DNA of 64,000 nucleotides, taken from the NCBI RefSeq assembly GCF_000002875.2, contig NC_009420.2, positions 990,001-1,054,000 of the forward strand, read 5' to 3'. Below are positions 59,220-64,000 of the stretch, piece by piece. Position 1 is the first letter of the stretch; the number at the start of each line of letters is the position of its first letter. The position numbers were made by a program, and so were the translations under genes. The notes under the pieces are model-generated. The model worked only from the letters and a program-made list of their open reading frames with translations, did no database searches and had not been told where the DNA came from. Origin of the DNA: Leishmania infantum JPCM5 (lineage: Eukaryota > Euglenozoa > Kinetoplastea > Trypanosomatida > Trypanosomatidae).

Positions 59220-62200
59220 CTAGCGGATGCGTTTGGTGCTGACACGCTGGCCATCGTCGTACACCTCATCCACACGCACGACGCAGACCTCAAAACCGCA
59301 GCGATGCAGCAGATCGTTCACGGCGATCTGCTTCGTGCTCAAGAAATCGCTGGGGCCCTTTACCTCCATCAAGCGGAAAGAGGTGCGCAGTACAGCAGAG
59401 TCACCCCCCACTGAGGGCTGAAGAGCCGCATTGCTGCACTCACCACCGCCGCTGCCGCCAGTGCGCCAAAAGACCAAGTCGGGGAAGCCAGAAAACGCCA
59501 GTGGCACCCCTTCCGTGACTGGGCTGAGGTAAAGACACCGCAAGAGCCGCCAAAGAGGCTCGAGGGGGATGGCACGCAGAATGTCGAGCAACGGCAGCGG
59601 CCCGACTGGCACCTTCCATGCCTCTGGCACGGCAAGCGTTGGGACGCGGGAGGAGAGTGATGCGTCAGCACTGTCCTTCACCGACTCTACTCTTTGCGCC
59701 TCTGCGTTCCTCTCCTGCACCACCCGCCCAAGCACAAGCGACGACGTCTCGGACCCAGTGGACAGCAGTGGCGTTGCTGGCAGGGAAGACTCAATCTGCA
59801 CCGAGTCTTCTTCATTGCTCCCGCGAAATTCCTCCTCCATCTTTGCGGTGTAGCTGTGGCGATGTGGGCCACAGCTGTACTCATCTCGACTGCGTCGACG
59901 GCGTGCTCGCTCCTCGTCCCTGTCGTAGCCCTTGTCCTCATCCGCACGCTGAACTACGTGCGCTTCCTTACGCGGTGCTTCGGCCCCTGCGTCTCGCCTT
60001 CGCGCCTTGAGATTGCTCGGCCCTGCCCCTTCGGCGGTGTTCCCTTCCACCTTGATGCGGGCACCGACATATGCTATCAGTTCCTCCCTCGTGCAGCGCT
60101 CCAGCTGCGCCAGGCGTGCCTCGATCAAGGCGCGTCGGCGCCATAGAAACTGAATAGGCGTGGTCAAATCGAGTGGGCCGTCCTGAAACGCAGAGAGCCA
60201 GAGCACCTCGTGGGTCGAACAGGTCTGTAGCGGCGGCTGGTCGGACTCGTGGTCGCCTGCACTGACTGGGAAGCTGGCAAATGGGGGAGAGACAGAGGGA
60301 AATGCCCAGTAGCAGTCCCACAAGAGAGCTCGAGCAAGACACGCAATCCACTGGCCCTCACAGTGCACGCCACACCACACAGAGGTCACCTTCGCGCCCC
60401 CGGCGTTGTCTCTCCCCTCGGTTTCTGCCTTAGCGGAGTTGGCCGTCAGCGTGCCTTTGCGCCTCCGAGGCTTCGGATCAGTGGCAGCATTTGCGGCCGC
60501 GGCCGTCGTCCTCGAGGCACCGTTCCATCGACTCAGATAGTGCTGAAGAACGAGCAGCTCAACAGGCAACGCAGGGCGACGCTGTGGGTGGAGCGCACCA
60601 CTCGGCGTCGTAGACTTTGCCGCTTCCGCGGCTCCGCCTGCTGATGTGCTTGGGCGTCCAGGTGCTTGACCGCTAGGTTCACGCCAAAGCATGCGATCCA
60701 GCTTATCTCGCACGCCGCCAATGTGGCGCATCGCCACGTCCACGAGACGACGCGTTGCAAACTCCAGATACGCTGCTGGCGGAGTCCACTGACGCACTTT
60801 GCGGTGCGTCACTGCCAGCAGCCTTTCCAGTGTGAGCCGATCCTGGCGGCGGCAGTACCGGTCCCGCACGTACTCCCACGCTGCGTGAAGCAACGCGAGC
60901 GAGGCTGGTGATAGTCCCTCTGCCGCAGGCGGAGAACTGTTGTTATCATCAGTGGCGAACGTCGCCGAAGCAGCAGCAGGCCAGAGTACACGAAGCATGC
61001 GGCTGCGCCGCTGCACCTTTAGCGGCAACGCAGACTCGCTGGCCGGAGAGCGATTGCCTGCAAGCACGTTGCAGAGCGCAGCTGCTGTGGAGTTGGACAT
61101 AGCATCACACGGCAACCACTTGTCATTCGTCACGTGCCCGCCGCCGTCGGAGCCGGTGGCGGGCACCGAGCGCGCGTCGTCGGCCGTGTGGCTCGCCAAC
61201 TCACGATACCCCGCCTGAGCCTCCTCCAGCACTGCGAACGCCTCCGCGTAACGTTTTTGATGAGACAGGTTCTGGGCCAGCCGCGCTACCCACTTCCCCC
61301 GCTTGTGCGGTTTGTAGCGAAACTCATACGTGATTGGGGAGATGTGACAGCGAGCGCCGCTCACCGGCATGTGATGCAGCACAAAGATTGGTTCATAGAG
61401 AAGGTGGTGCAAGCAGGCATTGGCGTCGTCGTACCGTCGCGCGCTCTGCAGCAGTGGAAACAAGAGCTCCAGGCATGCAAACCAGCGGTAAAGCGGCGTA
61501 AAAATAAGAAGATGCTCGGCGTGGCACCCTTGGTGATAAACTAGTGACTCCAGCGATGGAGTCACCGATTGCGTAAAGTGCTTTGACAACGGCGCTGCTT
61601 CGGAGACGACGGGAGGAGCAGGCGGGTGCATGGAACCGAAGTGCGTCACCTTACCAGAGACCAAAGAGGCGGAGGCGGCAGTGCGCGCATGGTGTGGATG
61701 CTGCTTCACTGCCGCCACACCCGCACGCACGGCGGCCATGACAGTGTCATACATGTGCGACACGAAGGCGCTGCTCTTTCCGCGATGGCGCTGCGCTGCA
61801 GTCACGGCGCCTTCAGTCACGCAGTACAGCTCGCGCTGAGTGGAAAGGGCCCGGCGGTATTCCTGCAAGGTGGCAGGGCTGGAGAAGAGACACACATGCG
61901 GTGGAGTCGGCCACACCTGGGTAACAGTGCCATCCTCAGCAGCGCCAAAGTCCCGAAATGAGCGGGATGTGTGCACAATCGTATCCATCAAACTTGAATC
62001 GTTGTCGCTCGGCTCGGCTGAAGCATCAGGGCGAGATCGACTCTCCGTCTTGTTGGCTGCTCTTCCACCAGAGGAGATGTCTCTGTACAGCTGCCCGCAT
62101 ACACGTGGCAATGCTACCTTTGTCGCCTTTACTACCGGTGGTGGTGAGCACCACTGTGGCAGAAGGGCATGCGGAACGCTCTCCTTGAAGGCCTTCGGGT

Positions 62201-64000
62201 CCGGGTGCGCCGCGGTAGATGGTGACGGCTCAGTCAAGCTCGGCCGCGCCTGGTGGCGAGCGGCACGGAGAGTCTGTAGCAGGAGCAGGAGCTGCGGCCG
62301 CACCATCAGCAGTGTTGGCGGAGTAGCCACCGTCATTGTGGCCATCACTGCTTTCGCGCCTTGCCCGCTCACCATCCCGGCGCCGTTGTTGGAGGTTAAA
62401 ACGTGGAATAGCTCCGTAATCCACGTAAGGTGCTGTCTTAGCCCTGAGTGTGGCACATAGACGGAACCGATAACACGATCCCAGCATTGCGCCACCGCGT
62501 CCGACTCCACACTCACAGTCGGGAAACATCGACGAAATGGAGACCGATCAGGGGCACTCGCAAAGGCACTGGTGCAACGAACTGCACCTCGAGGGGAAGG
62601 CCTGGTGATCAACGGCGCAGAGGAGAGAGCATGCGGTGCTGTAAGAGGCGGGCCGTGAGAAGGTATCATTGTATCCGTGGTGGGAGTATCGGTAGTCGCC
62701 GACGCTGCTGGTGAGCCGTTGACGGTGCTTGTTGGCACCCACACAGAGTACCGCCGCTCAACAAGGTAGCGAATCATATCTCGCTTACGTCCCGGTATCA
62801 CGTCGTACAGACTATTATGGCTTATCTGCCCTGGCCGCGCACATGCAACGTCGTCCGTCCAGCCGCTGCTCTTTAGGCGCAGCACAGGCGTTGGTTCCGC
62901 CATGACACCCCCGCCAGAACTGCCATCTTTGCACAAAGCGTTGCCTGAAGTTCCGAGGGTGGATGCCGTGGTGAAGGCGATAGCACGGGTAGTGATGGTT
63001 GCATCACCTCCTCGAGCGCGTTCATCCATTAAGGCTCGTGCCTTGCTGCAGTGACGCAGCGTCGTCAGAAACGTCCGCAGCTCCGTAGCGCGCACCGCCT
63101 GTGCCACACGAATGACCGTCTCCACGCTGCTGAACGACGACGCCGACTTGCTGACGGCAGTGGCGTGACGATGCTGCGGCCTACCTTCGTCGCAACAACT
63201 CAGAAGAAGTCGCGCCACTCTTGCCCCGTCGTAGTGCTCCACCAGCGGTGATGACGCCATCTCCGTACGGGCGAGCTCGTCGGCCGGTAGCAAGGGGGTC
63301 TCCGTCAAGTCTGTGGACGCGTCCTCCTCAGCGCCGTGCAGGCACACAGTCTCAGCACCACCACCAGCAGAGTCAAGCGAGGCCTGTTTCGTAGCCCACC
63401 AGAGAAAGCGCCGTTGTGTCAGCGCGTTTAGGGCAGGCTGCACGTGCAGCCAGTCTCCGTAGCGGAGCTCGAGGTGGCGTGCGGTGAAGCCGTGCGCATG
63501 GCGCAGGAGAAGCCTAAGGAGCAACTCCGATTCCTCACTGCCACTCCAAGCCCAGTCGTCGAAATGCATGTTTGCGCTTCGTGCTTGCGCCGCAGCAAAC
63601 GGCGCTGTCGCACGCTCTCCGCCATCTTCCTCTTCGGTAGCGTCGACTGCCGCCAAGGAGAGGAGGGCTCGACACGCCCAGAGATCCTCCGCGCTCAACG
63701 CGCGTCCTGCATAGCGCAGGACATACCAAAGACACACGTGAAACGCATCTGTGACAAGCCACAAGTGAGGCGTAGCAGAGGCAGCCGAGGGGGCGGTAAG
63801 CGCTCCTTGGCCCGCCATCAAAGCGATGGACGCAGAAACGAGTGCTCTTTCCTCGGCGTCCCCCTCTACACCGTCGTCGGGCGCGTAGCCTTCTTCGTTG
63901 TCGCTGCAATACTCACCGCCTGCGCCTTCAGCAAGTTCATCCTCATCACTCCTATCCTTAGTAGAGTGTTGGCCACGATCCACGATCGTACGAGCGGCAC
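59220..64000 (-). CDS. FAN1: FAN1-type structure-specific nuclease (5' truncated by window)
   Basis: The frame is open to the window edge; the GTG at 63983 is not a credible start, so the first codons lie outside. At least 1590 residues are encoded, longer than human FAN1 (about 1,000). The C-terminus is a VRR-NUC domain: GFPDLVFW (nt 59468-59490) and MEVKGPSDFLSTKQIA (nt 59320-59369), giving the D and E-x-K catalytic residues. Ahead of it are GVHCEGQW and PLDLTTP...RRRALIEARLAQL, which match the FAN1 core. A TPR-like helical part is seen (KWVARLAQNLSHQKRYAEAF). Low-complexity inserts account for the extra length, including a charged one between the core and VRR-NUC. FAN1 cuts 5' flaps and helps repair DNA interstrand crosslinks in the nucleus. 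Neither a UBZ nor an SAP domain could be confirmed. Confidence 0.85.
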   Translation of the reverse strand, partial: AARTIVDRGQHSTKDRSDEDELAEGAGGEYCSDNEEGYAPDDGVEGDAEERALVSASIALMAGQGALTAPSAASATPHLWLVTDAFHVCLWYVLRYAGRALSAEDLWACRALLSLAAVDATEEEDGGERATAPFAAAQARSANMHFDDWAWSGSEESELLLRLLLRHAHGFTARHLELRYGDWLHVQPALNALTQRRFLWWATKQASLDSAGGGAETVCLHGAEEDASTDLTETPLLPADELARTEMASSPLVEHYDGARVARLLLSCCDEGRPQHRHATAVSKSASSFSSVETVIRVAQAVRATELRTFLTTLRHCSKARALMDERARGGDATITTRAIAFTTASTLGTSGNALCKDGSSGGGVMAEPTPVLRLKSSGWTDDVACARPGQISHNSLYDVIPGRKRDMIRYLVERRYSVWVPTSTVNGSPAASATTDTPTTDTMIPSHGPPLTAPHALSSAPLITRPSPRGAVRCTSAFASAPDRSPFRRCFPTVSVESDAVAQCWDRVIGSVYVPHSGLRQHLTWITELFHVLTSNNGAGMVSGQGAKAVMATMTVATPPTLLMVRPQLLLLLQTLRAARHQARPSLTEPSPSTAAHPDPKAFKESVPHALLPQWCSPPPVVKATKVALPRVCGQLYRDISSGGRAANKTESRSRPDASAEPSDNDSSLMDTIVHTSRSFRDFGAAEDGTVTQVWPTPPHVCLFSSPATLQEYRRALSTQRELYCVTEGAVTAAQRHRGKSSAFVSHMYDTVMAAVRAGVAAVKQHPHHARTAASASLVSGKVTHFGSMHPPAPPVVSEAAPLSKHFTQSVTPSLESLVYHQGCHAEHLLIFTPLYRWFACLELLFPLLQSARRYDDANACLHHLLYEPIFVLHHMPVSGARCHISPITYEFRYKPHKRGKWVARLAQNLSHQKRYAEAFAVLEEAQAGYRELASHTADDARSVPATGSDGGGHVTNDKWLPCDAMSNSTAAALCNVLAGNRSPASESALPLKVQRRSRMLRVLWPAAASATFATDDNNSSPPAAEGLSPASLALLHAAWEYVRDRYCRRQDRLTLERLLAVTHRKVRQWTPPAAYLEFATRRLVDVAMRHIGGVRDKLDRMLWREPSGQAPGRPSTSAGGAAEAAKSTTPSGALHPQRRPALPVELLVLQHYLSRWNGASRTTAAAANAATDPKPRRRKGTLTANSAKAETEGRDNAGGAKVTSVWCGVHCEGQWIACLARALLWDCYWAFPSVSPPFASFPVSAGDHESDQPPLQTCSTHEVLWLSAFQDGPLDLTTPIQFLWRRRALIEARLAQLERCTREELIAYVGARIKVEGNTAEGAGPSNLKARRRDAGAEAPRKEAHVVQRADEDKGYDRDEERARRRRSRDEYSCGPHRHSYTAKMEEEFRGSNEEDSVQIESSLPATPLLSTGSETSSLVLGRVVQERNAEAQRVESVKDSADASLSSRVPTLAVPEAWKVPVGPLPLLDILRAIPLEPLWRLLRCLYLSPVTEGVPLAFSGFPDLVFWRTGGSGGGECSNAALQPSVGGDSAVLRTSFRLMEVKGPSDFLSTKQIAVNDLLHRCGFEVCVVRVDEVYDDGQRVSTKRIR

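Overview
The window looks like a stretch of nuclear chromosome from a trypanosomatid of the Leishmania lineage. Coding sequences are long, intronless and GC3-rich. They are strictly co-oriented in two large arrays and separated by 0.5-3.7 kb of low-complexity, pyrimidine-rich spacers full of (TG)n and (TA)n tracts, with polypyrimidine-AG trans-splice acceptors just before several start codons. Diverged SIDER2-type retroposons lie in the spacers, and several proteins are kinetoplastid-typical: membrane-bound histidine acid phosphatases, a folylpolyglutamate synthase like that of Leishmania, and a U4 snRNA beside tRNA genes. The exact species cannot be read from the sequence. An N-terminally extended open frame at several loci begins at GTG or TTG; because this is a eukaryote, starts were moved to the first plausible ATG.

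Layout. From 0 to 33.1 kb, eleven genes lie on the plus strand (one polycistronic unit): a PCI/CSN3-like protein, an atypical histidine phosphatase, an RRM protein, an F-box-like protein, CAF-1 subunit B (WD40), a Nic96/Nup93-like nucleoporin, a SNAPC1/SNAP43-like protein, a DEAD-box helicase with a putative zinc insert, a sterol desaturase/fatty-acid hydroxylase family enzyme, a conserved unknown, and a HEAT-like unknown. From 33.1 to 36.8 kb is a convergent strand-switch region with a Pol III cluster: tRNA-Gly(GCC) on plus, tRNA-Thr(AGT) on minus, an identical tRNA-Gly(GCC) on minus, tRNA-Pro(AGG) on plus, then U4 snRNA. From 36.8 to 64 kb, six genes lie on the minus strand: two membrane-bound acid phosphatase paralogues flanking a CBM20-like/GDPD phosphodiesterase, an RCC1-repeat protein, folylpolyglutamate synthase, and a 5'-truncated FAN1-type nuclease.

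How the genes fit together. As usual in trypanosomatids, neighbours in a polycistron need not share a pathway, and control is expected through 3'UTR elements such as the two SIDER2 copies. The exception is the minus-strand group acid phosphatase - phosphodiesterase - acid phosphatase, which could form a phosphate or phosphodiester scavenging set.

The most unusual structures are: a pair of almost identical 284-bp inverted copies of a degenerate ingi/L1Tc-type retroposon 5' end (promoter-like signature, decayed 2A peptide, start of an AP endonuclease) 19 kb apart; a phosphatase whose catalytic HD has become HR; a decayed GC3-rich coding sequence of unknown origin between FPGS and FAN1; and a perfect 20-bp-arm hairpin in a 3'UTR.
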